A stretch of DNA of 64,000 nucleotides, taken from Streptosporangium canum. GTDB lineage: Bacteria; Actinomycetota; Actinomycetes; Streptosporangiales; Streptosporangiaceae. The number at the start of each line of letters is the position of its first letter. Within the stretch, counting starts at the first letter, position 1. The notes under the pieces are model-generated. The model made no database searches. It saw only the letters and a list, made by a program, of their open reading frames with translations, and was not told where the DNA came from. The stretch is from contig NZ_FOQY01000014.1 of NCBI RefSeq assembly GCF_900113865.1, forward strand, positions 124,001-188,000, given 5' to 3'. The position numbers and the translations under genes are program-made. Of this stretch, positions 47,460 through 57,040 are shown one piece after another.

Positions 47460-48383
47460 ATGCCAGACGCTGACGTTTCCGAGCTGTTCGATCCGGCCGC
47501 CTGGACCGAGATCGAGGGCTTTGATTTCACCGACATCACTTACCACCGCTCGTCCGAGACCCGTTCCGGCAAGCGGGTCGTGCGCGTCGCGTTCGACCGT
47601 CCGGAGGTCCGCAACGCGTTCCGCCCGCACACGGTGGACGAGCTGTACCGCGCGCTCGACCACGCGCGGATGAGTTCCGACGTGGGCTGCGTGCTGCTCA
47701 CCGGTAACGGACCCTCCCCGAAGGACGGCGGCTGGGCCTTCTGCTCCGGTGGCGACCAGCGCATCCGCGGACGGTCGGGGTATCAGTACGCCGATGGCGA
47801 CACCTCCGACACCGTCGACCCGGCGCGGGCGGGCAGGCTGCACATTCTTGAGGTGCAGCGGCTGATCCGGTTCATGCCGAAGGTGGTCGTCGCGGTCGTG
47901 CCGGGCTGGGCCGCGGGGGGCGGGCATTCGCTGCATGTGGTGTGCGACCTCACCCTGGCCTCGGCCGAGCATGCCCGGTTCAAGCAGACCGACGCCGACG
48001 TGGGGTCGTTCGACGGCGGCTACGGCTCGGCGTACCTGGCGCGTCAGGTGGGCCAGAAGTTCGCGCGGGAGATCTTCTTCCTCGGCGAGGAGTATTCGGC
48101 GGACCAGATGCACGCGATGGGGGCGGTGAACGCCGTCGTCCCCCATGCGGAGCTGGAGGCGACCGCGCTGGAGTGGGCGTGGAAGATCAACGGTAAGTCG
48201 CCGACCGCCCAGCGGATGCTCAAATACGCGTTCAACATGATCGACGACGGCCTGGTCGGCCAGCAGCTGTTCGCCGGCGAGACGACGCGCCTGGCGTACA
48301 TGCAGGACGAGGCCGTCGAGGGCCGGGACTCGTTCCTGGAGAAACGCGCGCCCGACTGGTCCCGGTTCCCCTACTACTTCTGA
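47460..48383 (+). CDS. menB: 1,4-dihydroxy-2-naphthoyl-CoA synthase
   Basis: Crotonase-fold enzyme that closes the naphthoquinone ring in menaquinone synthesis. It has 307 residues. Seen: VRVAFDRPEVRNAFRP, WAFCSGGDQRIRG (oxyanion loop), VPGWAAGGGHSLHVVCDL, the diagnostic SFDGGYGSAYLARQVG with its Asp, and the C-terminal FPYYF. The ATG has no strong ribosome site. No other men gene is in the window. The last codon and stop lie in a 43-bp tandem duplication. Confidence 0.95.
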   Translation: MPDADVSELFDPAAWTEIEGFDFTDITYHRSSETRSGKRVVRVAFDRPEVRNAFRPHTVDELYRALDHARMSSDVGCVLLTGNGPSPKDGGWAFCSGGDQRIRGRSGYQYADGDTSDTVDPARAGRLHILEVQRLIRFMPKVVVAVVPGWAAGGGHSLHVVCDLTLASAEHARFKQTDADVGSFDGGYGSAYLARQVGQKFAREIFFLGEEYSADQMHAMGAVNAVVPHAELEATALEWAWKINGKSPTAQRMLKYAFNMIDDGLVGQQLFAGETTRLAYMQDEAVEGRDSFLEKRAPDWSRFPYYF

Positions 48384-48463
48384 GCCGCGCGCCGTGCGGG
48401 TGAGGCTCCGGGCAGTCCGGTTCTGAGCCGCGCGCCGTGCGGGTGAGGCTCCGGGCAGTCCGG
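48378..48463. repeat. Perfect 43-bp tandem duplication including the menB stop codon
   Basis: The 43-bp segment 48378-48420, which includes the final Phe codon and stop of menB, is repeated without change at 48421-48463. Confidence 0.95.
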
Positions 48464-48501
48464 CCGCGGAGCGTCCTGGCCCCAGGGCCGGCCCTGTCGG
48501 C

Positions 48502-48525
48502 GGCGGGGACGGCCCCGTCCCCGCC
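48502..48525. terminator. Probable menB terminator hairpin
   Basis: Arms GGCGGGGACGG and CCGTCCCCGCC pair perfectly around two bases. A smaller GC palindrome (48483-48496) precedes it. Confidence 0.65.
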
Positions 48526-48633
48526 AGGGCCCGTCCGGGAGCAGACCGGAGGATCACCGAAATCCTCCGGGCCGCTTCCCCGCGCCTCCGGGGCGGGCCA
48601 TGATGAGTTCAGTCGACGAACTCAGGAGTGCCG

Positions 48634-50799
48634 ATGAGAACCGCGCACCGGACCTGTCCCCTCTGCGAGGCCGTCTGCGGCCTGCGGCTCACACTCGACG
48701 ACACCGGGCACGTCACGTCGGTCAAGGGCGACCCGGACGACCCGTTCTCCAAGGGGTTCGTCTGCCCCAAGGGCGCGAGCCTGGGCCGCCTCGACGAGGA
48801 CCCCGACCGGCTGCGCGTCCCGATGGTCCGCAAGGGCGGCGAGTGGCGCGAGGCCACCTGGGAGGAGGCGTTCCAGGCCGTCGACCAGGGCCTCAAGAAC
48901 GTCATCGACGCCCACGGCCGCCAGGCCCTGGCCGTCTACCTCGGCAATCCGAACGCCCACTCCATGGCCGGCGCCCTGTACGGCCCGCCGCTGATCCGCG
49001 CGCTCGGCACCCGCAACGTCTTCTCCGCCAGCAGCGCCGACCAGATGCCCAAACACGTCTCCTGCGGCCTCATGTTCGGCGACCCGATGGCCATCGCGGT
49101 GCCCGATCTGGACCGCACCGGCTACCTGCTGATGCTCGGCGCCAACCCGGTGGAGTCCAACGGCTCGCTCTGCACCGCCCCGGACTTCCCCGGCCGCCTC
49201 AAGGCGCTGCGCGCGCGGGGCGGCAAGCTCGTGGTCGTCGACCCGCGCCGGACCCGCACCGCCGCCCTCGCCGACGAGCACCTGTTCGTACGGCCCGGCA
49301 CCGACGCCTACCTGCTGCTCGGCATCGTGCACACCCTCTTCGTGGAGAACCTCACCGCGGTCGGCGTCGAGGCCGACGGCCTGGAGGAGGTCAGGCGGCT
49401 GGCGATGGATTTCGCCCCGGAGACCGTGGCCCAGGTGTGCGGGGTGCCGGCCGGGGAGATCGCCCGGCTGGCCCGCGAGCTGGCCGCCGCCCCCACGGCC
49501 GCCGTCTACGCGCGCATCGGCACCTGCACCGCCGAGTTCGGCACCGTCGCGCAGTGGCTGGTCGACGTGGTCAACATCCTGACCGGCAACTTCGACCGCC
49601 CCGGCGGGGTCATGTTCGCCAAGACCGCCGTCGAGAACGGCCGCAGGCGCAGGCCGTACACCACGGGACGCTGGCACAGCCGCGTCCGCGCGCTGCCCGA
49701 GGCGAACGGCGAGCTGCCGGTGGCCACCCTCGCCGACGAGATCGAGACCCCGGGCGAGGGGCAGGTCAGGGCGCTGGTCACGGTGGCGGGCAACCCGGTG
49801 CTGTCGGCGCCGAACGGGCCCCGGCTGGACCGGGCCTTCCGCGACCTGGACTTCATGGTCTGCGTGGACCCCTACCTGAACGAGACGACCCGGCACGCGA
49901 ACGTCATCCTGCCGCCGCCGCCCGTGATGCGGACGCCGCACTACGACCTGTCGCTGCTGTTCGTCGCGGTGCGCAACTACGCCCGGTTCTCCCCGCCGGT
50001 CCTGCCACCGGAGCCGGGACGGCCGTCGGAGGCCGAGATCCTGGCACGGCTGACGATGATCGCCTCGGGGCAGGGGGCGGACGCCGATCCGGACCTGCTC
50101 GACGAGATGATCCTCGACCAGATGTTCCGCAAGGCCGTCGAGACGCCCGGCTCGCCGGTGGAGGGCTGCGAGGTGGCCGAGCTGCGCGCCTCGCTGGACG
50201 GGACCACCGGGGCCGAGCGCCGGCTGGACGCCATGCTCAGGCTCGGCCCCTACGGCCTGTCGCTGGCCAAGCTCCTCGCCAATCCGCACGGCGTCGACCT
50301 GGGCCCGCTGGAGCCCCGGCTGGCGGAGGTGCTGTGCACGGCCTCCGGGCGGGTGGAGCTGGCTCCGCCGCCCCTGGTGGAGGATCTCGCGCGGCTGCGC
50401 GGGCGGCTGGCCGTACGGCCGGCGGAGATGGTGCTGATCGGGCGGCGTCACCTGCGCTCCAACAACAGCTGGCTGCACAACGTGGGGCCGCTGGTCGGCG
50501 GGAGCAACCGGTGCACGTTGCAGATCAACCCGGAGGACGTGACCAGGCTCGGTCTCGACGGCCACGCGCTCGTCCGCTCGGCGGGCGGGGAGCTCGTGGT
50601 GCCGCTGGAACCCACTGAAACGATCATGCCGGGGGTGGTGAGCCTGCCCCACGGCTGGGGCCACTCCGGGACCGCGCAACTGGTCGCGGCGGAACACGCG
50701 GGGGTCAACGCGAACACGTTGACCGACGACTCCGTGGTCGACATCCCTTCGGGAAACGCCGTGTTCAACGGGGTCCCGGTCACGCTCAGCCCCGCCTGA
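48634..50799 (+). CDS. Molybdopterin-dependent oxidoreductase (DMSO-reductase superfamily), single catalytic subunit
   Basis: A 721-residue bis-molybdopterin guanine dinucleotide enzyme. The N-terminal 4Fe-4S site is Cys8, Cys11, Cys15 and Cys44 (CPLCEAVCG ... FVCPKG). Then come LAVYLGNPNAHSMAG, LMLGANPVESNG, KLVVVDPRRTRTA, VNILTGNFDRPGG, HANVILPPPPVM and a C-terminal molydopterin-binding domain (VLIGRRHLRSNNSWLHN, GVVSLPHGWGHSG). No TAT signal, so it is cytoplasmic. AGGAG lies five bases before the ATG at 48634. No electron-transfer or chaperone subunit is adjacent. Substrate unknown; related proteins are often called formate dehydrogenase or nitrate reductase-like. Confidence 0.9.
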   Translation: MRTAHRTCPLCEAVCGLRLTLDDTGHVTSVKGDPDDPFSKGFVCPKGASLGRLDEDPDRLRVPMVRKGGEWREATWEEAFQAVDQGLKNVIDAHGRQALAVYLGNPNAHSMAGALYGPPLIRALGTRNVFSASSADQMPKHVSCGLMFGDPMAIAVPDLDRTGYLLMLGANPVESNGSLCTAPDFPGRLKALRARGGKLVVVDPRRTRTAALADEHLFVRPGTDAYLLLGIVHTLFVENLTAVGVEADGLEEVRRLAMDFAPETVAQVCGVPAGEIARLARELAAAPTAAVYARIGTCTAEFGTVAQWLVDVVNILTGNFDRPGGVMFAKTAVENGRRRRPYTTGRWHSRVRALPEANGELPVATLADEIETPGEGQVRALVTVAGNPVLSAPNGPRLDRAFRDLDFMVCVDPYLNETTRHANVILPPPPVMRTPHYDLSLLFVAVRNYARFSPPVLPPEPGRPSEAEILARLTMIASGQGADADPDLLDEMILDQMFRKAVETPGSPVEGCEVAELRASLDGTTGAERRLDAMLRLGPYGLSLAKLLANPHGVDLGPLEPRLAEVLCTASGRVELAPPPLVEDLARLRGRLAVRPAEMVLIGRRHLRSNNSWLHNVGPLVGGSNRCTLQINPEDVTRLGLDGHALVRSAGGELVVPLEPTETIMPGVVSLPHGWGHSGTAQLVAAEHAGVNANTLTDDSVVDIPSGNAVFNGVPVTLSPA

Positions 50800-50849
50800 T
50801 CACATGATCGTTCGGAAAAGGGGGATCGGCGCGCATTAGGCTTGCGCAG

Positions 50850-51455
50850 GTGACCACCCCTCCAGAACAGGACCGCCTGCACGCTCAGCTCGCCTTCGCC
50901 ATGGAGATCGACAAGCTCAGACGCATCCTCCGCCGCAACACCCTGATGGACGGGTCGCGGCGGGAGAACGACGCCGAGCATTCGTGGTACGTGGGCATGC
51001 TGGCGATGGTCTTGGCCGAGCACGCCCCGCCGGGCACCGACCTGGACAAGGTCGTCGCGATGTTGCTCGTCCATGACATCGTCGAGATCGACGCCGGAGA
51101 CACGTTCATCTACGACGCCCACGCCGTCGAGGCCCAGCTCGGCATCGAGCGCAAGGCCGCCGACCGGATCTTCGGGCTGCTGCCCGAGGACCAGTCGGCG
51201 CGGCTGCGCGCGCTGTGGGACGAGTTCGAGGAACGCAAGACCCCCGAGGCCAGGTTCGCCAAGGCCCTCGACAGGATCGCGCCGATCATGGCCAACCACC
51301 ACAACGAGGGTGGCACCTGGTCGCTCTACAAGGTGACGGCCGGGCAGGTGCTGGAGAAGGTGAAAATCATCGAGGAGGGATCGGCGACGCTGGGGGCCTA
51401 CGCCACCGAGATCATCGAGCTCTCCGTCAGCCGGGGGCATTTGGCGCGTGCATAA
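50850..51455 (+). CDS. HD domain-containing phosphohydrolase
   Basis: A 201-residue HD-superfamily protein. Metal-binding order: RRENDAEHSWYVGML (first His), MLLVHDIVEIDAGD (His-Asp pair) and the C-terminal Asp in KALDRIAPIM. It resembles YfbR-type 5'-deoxynucleotidases and related HD hydrolases. The GTG at 50850 starts the conserved region. The next gene begins 44 bp downstream on the same strand. Confidence 0.88.
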   Translation: MTTPPEQDRLHAQLAFAMEIDKLRRILRRNTLMDGSRRENDAEHSWYVGMLAMVLAEHAPPGTDLDKVVAMLLVHDIVEIDAGDTFIYDAHAVEAQLGIERKAADRIFGLLPEDQSARLRALWDEFEERKTPEARFAKALDRIAPIMANHHNEGGTWSLYKVTAGQVLEKVKIIEEGSATLGAYATEIIELSVSRGHLARA

Positions 51456-51499
51456 CCCTGTTCGCGGGTAGGTCCTTATGGGTTGATAAGGGGGCGACT

Positions 51500-52411
51500 G
51501 TGAAGGAAACCGTCAAAACGAAACGCCGAAGCTTCAAGCATCTGGTACCCCCGGTCGACCTCACCGGCCGGATCGAGCGGTCAACCAGAATGGATCGGCC
51601 GATCCATATCCTGGCCAAGGCCGTGCGCCGACGGCTCGGCCCGGGGCGGCTGCGTGACCTGCTGCACGGGGTTCCCACCGGCAAACCCCTTCACCCGCCG
51701 CTCGTCACCGTCAGCCTCGGCTGCTGGGTGGCGACGGCGGTGCTCGACCTGGCCCACGCCGACCCGCGTGCGACGCGGGCGGTGCTCACCACCGGGATCG
51801 CCACGGCGCTCCCCGCGGCCGCGGCGGGGATCACCGACTGGTCGGCGCTCCACCGCGAGCAGCAGCGGGTCGGGTTCGTGCACGCGATCGCCAACCTGAC
51901 CGCGCTGGGGCTCTACGCCGGCTCGCTGGCACTGCGGATCGCGGGCGACGACCGGCGCGGCCGGCTGCTGTCGTTCGCGGCGCTCGGCGCCGCCGGGCTG
52001 GGCGGCCAGCTCGGCGGTCACCTGGCCTACCGTCAGGCGGCCGGGGCCAACCACGCCGAGTCGGTGGCCCACCTGGTCCCGCTGGGCTGGCACGACCTGT
52101 GCGAGCTCAAGGACCTGCCGGACGGGCGTCCGGTGGCCAGGCGGCTGGGCTACATCGACCTGTTCGTCCTGCGGATCGGCGAGGGGGTCACCGTGCTCGC
52201 CGACGGCTGCTCCCACCTCGCCGGACCGCTGCACCAGGGGCGCCTGATCTCCAAGGACGGCTCCGCCTGCGTGGTGTGCCCCTGGCACGGGAGCACCTTC
52301 CGGCTGTCGGACGGGACGGTCGCGCACGGCCCCGCCACCGCCCCGCAGCCGTCCTTCGAGACGCGGATCCGCCGCGACGGCGTGCTCCAGGTCCGCCCCG
52401 CCCCGGTCTAG
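51500..52411 (+). CDS. Rieske 2Fe-2S protein with N-terminal DUF2231 membrane domain
   Basis: A 303-residue protein. Residues about 60-195 form a DUF2231-type domain with four hydrophobic helices (LVTVSLGCWVATAVLDLAHA, ALPAAAAGITDWSAL, GLYAGSLALRIAG, AAGLGGQLGGHLAY). The C-terminal 100 residues are a Rieske domain with both ligand pairs, CSHLAGPLHQG and CPWHGSTFRL. It is likely a membrane-bound electron carrier facing the cytoplasm. The GTG has GGGGG upstream. The partner oxidase or reductase is unknown; the molybdopterin enzyme two genes away is a candidate. Confidence 0.85.
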   Translation: MKETVKTKRRSFKHLVPPVDLTGRIERSTRMDRPIHILAKAVRRRLGPGRLRDLLHGVPTGKPLHPPLVTVSLGCWVATAVLDLAHADPRATRAVLTTGIATALPAAAAGITDWSALHREQQRVGFVHAIANLTALGLYAGSLALRIAGDDRRGRLLSFAALGAAGLGGQLGGHLAYRQAAGANHAESVAHLVPLGWHDLCELKDLPDGRPVARRLGYIDLFVLRIGEGVTVLADGCSHLAGPLHQGRLISKDGSACVVCPWHGSTFRLSDGTVAHGPATAPQPSFETRIRRDGVLQVRPAPV

Positions 52412-52635
52412 TCGGGCTCGCCGTCGGCCGGGTGCTCGACCAGCGCCAGGACCCGGCTGGACATGAACCGGGCGGTGCGCACGGCCGTACCGCTACGGGT
52501 GACCTCGCTCACCTCGACCACGCCACCTCGGCGGTTGGACACCTCGACCCGGCGGCCCGCCTTGGTGGCGACGACTTCGTAGGTACGCGAGCTGTCGCCC
52601 GCGTCGATGACGATCTCTACCTTGTCGCCTTTCAT
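52408..52635 (-). CDS. Small conserved hypothetical protein
   Basis: A 75-residue, beta-rich protein: MKGDKVEIVIDAGDSSRTYE, then VVATKAGRRVEVSNRRGGVV and EVSEVTRSGTAVRTARF. It resembles short SH3- or Sm-like beta barrels, but I cannot name a family. Its stop overlaps the Rieske gene stop by 2 bp. The TauE-type gene lies 29 bp upstream on the same strand, so it may be co-transcribed. Confidence 0.6.
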   Translation of the reverse strand: MKGDKVEIVIDAGDSSRTYEVVATKAGRRVEVSNRRGGVVEVSEVTRSGTAVRTARFMSSRVLALVEHPADGEPD

Positions 52636-52664
52636 GTCTGCTTTATGCCCAAAAGCCGCTGCAT

Positions 52665-53420
52665 TTATCCGTACACCAGTTTGATTATCGCCAGAATGCC
52701 AATGCAGACAATGAAGCCACGCAGAACAGGCGCCGGCAGCTTCCGGCCGACCTTCGCGCCGAGGAAACCGCCGATCGTGGCCCCCACGGCGACCAGCGCC
52801 ACCGCCCGCCAGTCCACCTCCGCGACAAGGACGAACAGGACCGCGGCGGTCCCGTTGACCAGCAGCGAGAGAACGTTCTTGGCGGCGTTGACCCGCTGCA
52901 GGTCGTCGTCGAGGAAACTGCCCAGCAGCCCGATGAGCAGGACCCCCTGGGCCGCACCGAAATAGCCTCCGTAGATCCCGGCGGCGAAAACCCCGATCCA
53001 CAGCCACGGCCCGCCGTGCGGGTGGGGATCCTCCCGCCGGGCGCTCAGCCACTTGTTGAGCCTGGGCTGGACCACCACCAGCACGCACGCCAGGCCGATC
53101 AGGATCGGCACGACCACGTTGAAGGTTTCGGCGGGCATGAAGAGCAGCAGCACGCCACCGATGAGGGAACCCGCGATCGAGGCGGCGCCCAGCCGGATCA
53201 GCCGCTCACGCTGTCCCGTCAGCTCGGCGCGGTAGCCGAGCGCGCCGGTCAGCGACCCCGGCACCAGCCCGATGTTGTTGGAGACGTTGGCGACGATCGG
53301 CGGCAGCCCCACCGCCACCATCGTCGGGAACGTGATCAGCGACCCCGATCCGACGACGGCGTTCATGCCTCCGGCCCCTATCCCGGCCGCGAGGATCGCG
53401 ATCGCTTCCCATGGCGTCAT
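52665..53420 (-). CDS. TauE/SafE family sulfite or anion exporter
   Basis: A 251-residue membrane protein with about eight helices. The two family repeats are visible: AAGIGAGGMNAVVGSGSLIT near the start and FAAGIYGGYFGAAQGVLLIG in the middle. TauE/SafE proteins move sulfite, organosulfur compounds or other small anions. The ATG at 53420 has GGGGAAG upstream. No sulfur gene is adjacent, so the substrate is open. Confidence 0.9.
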   Translation of the reverse strand: MTPWEAIAILAAGIGAGGMNAVVGSGSLITFPTMVAVGLPPIVANVSNNIGLVPGSLTGALGYRAELTGQRERLIRLGAASIAGSLIGGVLLLFMPAETFNVVVPILIGLACVLVVVQPRLNKWLSARREDPHPHGGPWLWIGVFAAGIYGGYFGAAQGVLLIGLLGSFLDDDLQRVNAAKNVLSLLVNGTAAVLFVLVAEVDWRAVALVAVGATIGGFLGAKVGRKLPAPVLRGFIVCIGILAIIKLVYG

Positions 53421-53548
53421 CAAGCTTCCCCTACCTGGCTCGTACGGCTCGCGCCCAGGAACGGTGCACGGCACTCACCGGATGCTAGGAGGGGGACGCT
53501 CCATGACCGGCGGCGGGGGTGTCCCCGGCACCGGACAGACTTCCCCGC

Positions 53549-53581
53549 CACCGGCCGCCGGCCTTCGGGCGGCGGCCGGTG
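53549..53581 (-). terminator. Terminator hairpin after the ABC ATPase gene
   Basis: Perfect 12-bp GC arms (CACCGGCCGCCG and its complement, 53549-53560 and 53570-53581) around a 9-nt loop, seven bases beyond the ABC gene stop on the minus strand. Confidence 0.8.
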
Positions 53582-53587
53582 CGGGTC

Positions 53588-54382
53588 TCAGAAATGATGC
53601 GCCCGGGCATACCAGCGGCCGTCGAGCCCGCGCTCCAGGTTGAGCGGGACGCTGAAGGTCCGGGACAGGTTCTCGGCGGTCATCACCTGGTCGATCGGGC
53701 CCTGGGCGACCACCGAGCCGTGCCGGAGCAGCAGCGCGTGGGTGAACCCGCTGGGCACCTCCTCCACGTGATGGGTGACCAGCACCATGGTCGGCGCCTT
53801 CGGGTCGTGCGCGAACGTCGCCAGGCGGCGGACCAGGTCCTCCCTGCCGCCCAGGTCCAGTCCGGCGGCGGGCTCGTCCAGCAGCAGCAGCTCGGGGTCC
53901 GGCATGAGCGCCCGGGCGATCTGCACCCGCTTGCGCTCGCCCTCCGACAGCGTGTTGAACCGGCGCCGGATCAGATGGGCGCAGCCGAGCTGGTCGATCA
54001 GCTCGACGGCACGGGTGACGTCGTTGGAGTCGTACTCCTCCGTCCAGCGGCCGAGGATCGCGTAGGAGGCGGTGAGCACCAGGTCGATGACCTTCTCCTC
54101 CGGCGGCACCTTCTCGGCGAGCGCGGCGCTCGCGAGCCCGATCCGGGGCCGCAGGTCGAACACGTCACTCTGACCGAGCCGCTCGCCCAGGATCTCCACG
54201 ACGCCCTCGGTGGGGAACAGCATCGCCCCGACGACCTGTAACAGCGTCGTCTTCCCCGCGCCGTTGGGACCGATGACGACCCACCGCTCGTCCTCGTGAA
54301 CGGTCCAGTCGATGTCCCGCAGCAGGGCCGCCCCGTCTCTGCGGACGGTGACGTCCTGTAGCCGAAGCACCTGACCGCCCAT
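53588..54382 (-). CDS. ABC transporter ATP-binding protein without adjacent permease
   Basis: A 264-residue ABC ATPase. Walker A GPNGAGKTT (about 39-47), signature LSEGERKRV, Walker B ELLLLDEPAAGLD and H-loop VLVTHHVEEV are all present. The protein is of the YlmA/ModF-like type. No membrane or binding subunit lies next to it, so it may work with a distant permease or act outside transport. It is transcribed in the same direction as the TauE gene but separated by a hairpin. Confidence 0.9.
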   Translation of the reverse strand: MGGQVLRLQDVTVRRDGAALLRDIDWTVHEDERWVVIGPNGAGKTTLLQVVGAMLFPTEGVVEILGERLGQSDVFDLRPRIGLASAALAEKVPPEEKVIDLVLTASYAILGRWTEEYDSNDVTRAVELIDQLGCAHLIRRRFNTLSEGERKRVQIARALMPDPELLLLDEPAAGLDLGGREDLVRRLATFAHDPKAPTMVLVTHHVEEVPSGFTHALLLRHGSVVAQGPIDQVMTAENLSRTFSVPLNLERGLDGRWYARAHHF

Positions 54383-54448
54383 CCCTTACGCCTCCTCGTG
54401 AATCGCTCGAACAAAACCTATTGCAGGACAAGCGCATATCGTGGATCG

Positions 54449-55168
54449 GTGCACCCTGATTCACAGATCTCGGCCACCTTGGTCTGCTGGGGCAACGCCT
54501 GGCTCACCGGGCAGGTCGGCCTCGACGAGGCCGCCGACCGGGTGGAGCGGCAGGCCGGCCCCCAACTCGTCGCCGGAGAGAACGGCGACCTCCTCCTCCG
54601 TGCCTTCCTCGCCGACCTGCGGGTCGAAGGCATGAAATCCCTGCGCCTGGCCCTCCCGGTCGCGGGCGACCCGCTCGGACTCACCGGACCGCCCCCCTTC
54701 AACTCCGCGGCCATCGAGGCCGGGCAGGCGGCGATAGCCGTGCTTGCCGGTAGATGCCTCGGCCTGGTCCCCACGCGGGACCGCCGCGGGTCATCGTACG
54801 CCGGGGTGCGCTGGAGCGTACTGGAGGCCAGCGTCAACGTCCCCGACATCCCCTCCCTCGCCGAGGCCGAGCACACCCTGACGCTCGCGATGCGCACGGC
54901 CACCGACGCCCTGCTCGGCGTGGAGGGCCCGGCCCAGGGGCATCGGCGGGTGGAGAGCGTCGACGACGGCCTGGCCCCCGGCTACCCGGCCCGCGCCCAC
55001 CGGGTCGCCGCCCTCGCCGCCCGGCTCGCCGCGGTGCTCCGGGTCGCCGACGACCGGGGGCTCACCTCCGGCCAGATCGCCACCCGGGGCAACGCCCTGC
55101 GCGACCTCGACCGCGCGGTACGGCGGGCACGCGTGGCCGCCCACCACGCCATCACCGAGCTCGTCTAG
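54449..55168 (+). CDS. Conserved hypothetical protein
   Basis: A 239-residue protein I cannot assign. It starts HPDSQISATLVCWGNAWLTG at GTG 54449; the frame is open to 54398. It is alpha/beta mixed and Ala/Leu rich, with VGLDEAADRVERQAGPQLV, LRLALPVAGDPLGLTGPPPF and a long C-terminal helical region with many Arg (LRDLDRAVRRARVAAHHAI). No catalytic motif or membrane helix. It is divergent from the ABC gene and probably conserved in actinobacteria. Confidence 0.65.
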   Translation: MHPDSQISATLVCWGNAWLTGQVGLDEAADRVERQAGPQLVAGENGDLLLRAFLADLRVEGMKSLRLALPVAGDPLGLTGPPPFNSAAIEAGQAAIAVLAGRCLGLVPTRDRRGSSYAGVRWSVLEASVNVPDIPSLAEAEHTLTLAMRTATDALLGVEGPAQGHRRVESVDDGLAPGYPARAHRVAALAARLAAVLRVADDRGLTSGQIATRGNALRDLDRAVRRARVAAHHAITELV

Positions 55169-55283
55169 TCCCGCCCCGGCGTGTCCGGGCACGGCGGACC
55201 CGCCGCGTGAGGCACCCCGCCCCCCGGCGGATCCGGGCACGGCGCCGCTCACCCGGCACGGCGGAGCCCACCCGCGGGCGCGG

Positions 55284-55922
55284 TCAGGCCAGGCCGTGCC
55301 GTACCGCGTAGAGGGCTGCCTGGGTCCTGTCCTGCACGCCCAGCTTCATCAGCACGTTGGAGACATGGGTCTTCACGGTCTTCTCCGCCACCGCCAGCTC
55401 CCGGGCGATCTCACGGTTGGACCGGCCCGAGGCGATCAGTGTGAGCACCTCAAGCTCCCGGTCGGTCAGCGGCGCCACGTATCTGCCCGCCGCCGGGGCG
55501 GGGGCAGGAGCGGGGACGGACAGCATCGCCTCGGCGGCCTCGGGGGCCAGCAGCACCTGGCCGCCGTGGACGGCGCGGATGGCCTGGACGAGCGCGGCGG
55601 GGTCGACGTCCTTGTAGAGGAAGCCGGACGCGCCGGCCCGCATCGCCGGGGCGACGTCCTCCCGGTCGCCGACCGAGGTCAGCACCAGCACGCGCGGGGA
55701 GAGCCCGTGCTCCTCCAGCCGGAGGAGCGTGCCGAGACCGTCGAGGACCGGCATCTTCAGGTCGAGCAGCAGCACATCGGGGGCGAGGGACTCCACCAGG
55801 GCGACCGCCTCGGCGCCGTCGGCCGCCTCCCCCACCACGTCGAGGTCGTCCTGCAGGCCCAGGAAGGTGCGCAGGCCCTGCCGGACGACCGGATGGTCGT
55901 CGGCGATCAGCACGCGGATCAC
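55284..55922 (-). CDS. NarL-type response regulator
   Basis: A 212-residue regulator. Receiver: [13 protein letters not shown], phospho-Asp in [13 protein letters not shown] (about 54), VLVLTSVGD and Lys in GFLYKDVD. A short Pro/Ala linker leads to the LuxR HTH ([18 protein letters not shown], then [17 protein letters not shown]). The GTG start overlaps the kinase stop by 4 bp, so the pair is one unit. Confidence 0.93.
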   Translation of the reverse strand: MIRVLIADDHPVVRQGLRTFLGLQDDLDVVGEAADGAEAVALVESLAPDVLLLDLKMPVLDGLGTLLRLEEHGLSPRVLVLTSVGDREDVAPAMRAGASGFLYKDVDPAALVQAIRAVHGGQVLLAPEAAEAMLSVPAPAPAPAAGRYVAPLTDRELEVLTLIASGRSNREIARELAVAEKTVKTHVSNVLMKLGVQDRTQAALYAVRHGLA

Positions 55923-57040
55923 ACCGGCACCTCCATCCGCACCAGGGTCCCGTGGCCGGGCTCCGACGTCACGCGCACGCTCCCCCCCAGGACCTGCGCC
56001 CTGTCCTCCATCGACGCGATGCCCAACCCTCGCCCGGCGGCGGCGGCCACGTCGAACCCCGCCCCGTCGTCGCGCACCTCCAGGATCACACGGCCCGCCT
56101 CGCAGCCCAGCCGCACGCCGACGGCCCGCGCCGCCGAGTGCCGGGAGGCGTTGTGCAGCGCCTCCTGGGCCACCCGCAGGACCGCCACCTCGGTCACCGG
56201 TTCGAGGGCGCACACCGGCGCCTCGTCGAACGTGAACGACGCCGGGTGCAGCCGGTCCAGCAGGCGCACGTGCTTGCGGAGCGTCTCGGCCAGGCCGTGG
56301 CGGTCGAGCTCGGCCGGGCGGAGCTCGACGATCACCGCGCGGAGTTCGGCCAGCGCCTCCCCCGCCAGCCGTTCCACCCGTTCCAGCTCCTCCAGCGCCC
56401 GCGTGGGGTCGCGGGTCACCAGCGAGGCCGCCGCCTGGGTGGTGAGCCGCAGCGAGAACAGCTTCTGGGTCACCGCGTCGTGCAGCTCCCGGGCCATCCG
56501 GGTGCGCTCCTCCACCAGTGCCAGCTCCCGGCCCCGCTCGTAGAGGCGGGCGTTGGTGAGCGCGATCGCGGCGTGCGCGGCGAACATGGTCAGCAGCCGC
56601 TGGTCGGCCTCGGTGAAGCCGCCGGGAGCCCTCTTGTTGGACAGGAAGACGATGCCGAGCACCTGGTCGCCGTCGCGGATCGGCACCCCGAGGAAGTCCT
56701 TGAGCACCGGATGTGCACGCGGCCAGTATTCGAACCTCGCGTCCCTGCGGATGTCGGGCAGCCGGACCGGCGCGCCCTCGCGCAGCATCGCACCGAGCAT
56801 GCCGTGCTGGCGGGGCATCGGCCCGATCGCGTCCCACTCCTCGTCGGAGATGCCCTCGGCGACGAACTCGGCGAACGCCCCCTGGTCGTCGGGCACGCCG
56901 AGCGCGGCATAGCGGGCGTCCAGCAACTGCTGCGCCGAGCGCACGATGACCTGGAGCACCTCCCGGACCGAGAGATGCCTGGTCACCGCGAGAACGGCGG
57001 AGCTCACCGCCTGCAGGACGGCGTCCCGGTCTTCGGTCAC
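55919..57040 (-). CDS. GAF-domain sensor histidine kinase
   Basis: A 373-residue cytoplasmic kinase. Residues about 15-170 form a GAF domain ([35 protein letters not shown]) that could bind a small molecule or a redox/heme cofactor. Then HisKA_3 with [18 protein letters not shown] (phospho-His), [17 protein letters not shown], and HATPase ([31 protein letters not shown]). Compared with DevS/DosT it has one GAF domain. It is coupled to the response regulator. Confidence 0.92.
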   Translation of the reverse strand: MTEDRDAVLQAVSSAVLAVTRHLSVREVLQVIVRSAQQLLDARYAALGVPDDQGAFAEFVAEGISDEEWDAIGPMPRQHGMLGAMLREGAPVRLPDIRRDARFEYWPRAHPVLKDFLGVPIRDGDQVLGIVFLSNKRAPGGFTEADQRLLTMFAAHAAIALTNARLYERGRELALVEERTRMARELHDAVTQKLFSLRLTTQAAASLVTRDPTRALEELERVERLAGEALAELRAVIVELRPAELDRHGLAETLRKHVRLLDRLHPASFTFDEAPVCALEPVTEVAVLRVAQEALHNASRHSAARAVGVRLGCEAGRVILEVRDDGAGFDVAAAAGRGLGIASMEDRAQVLGGSVRVTSEPGHGTLVRMEVPV

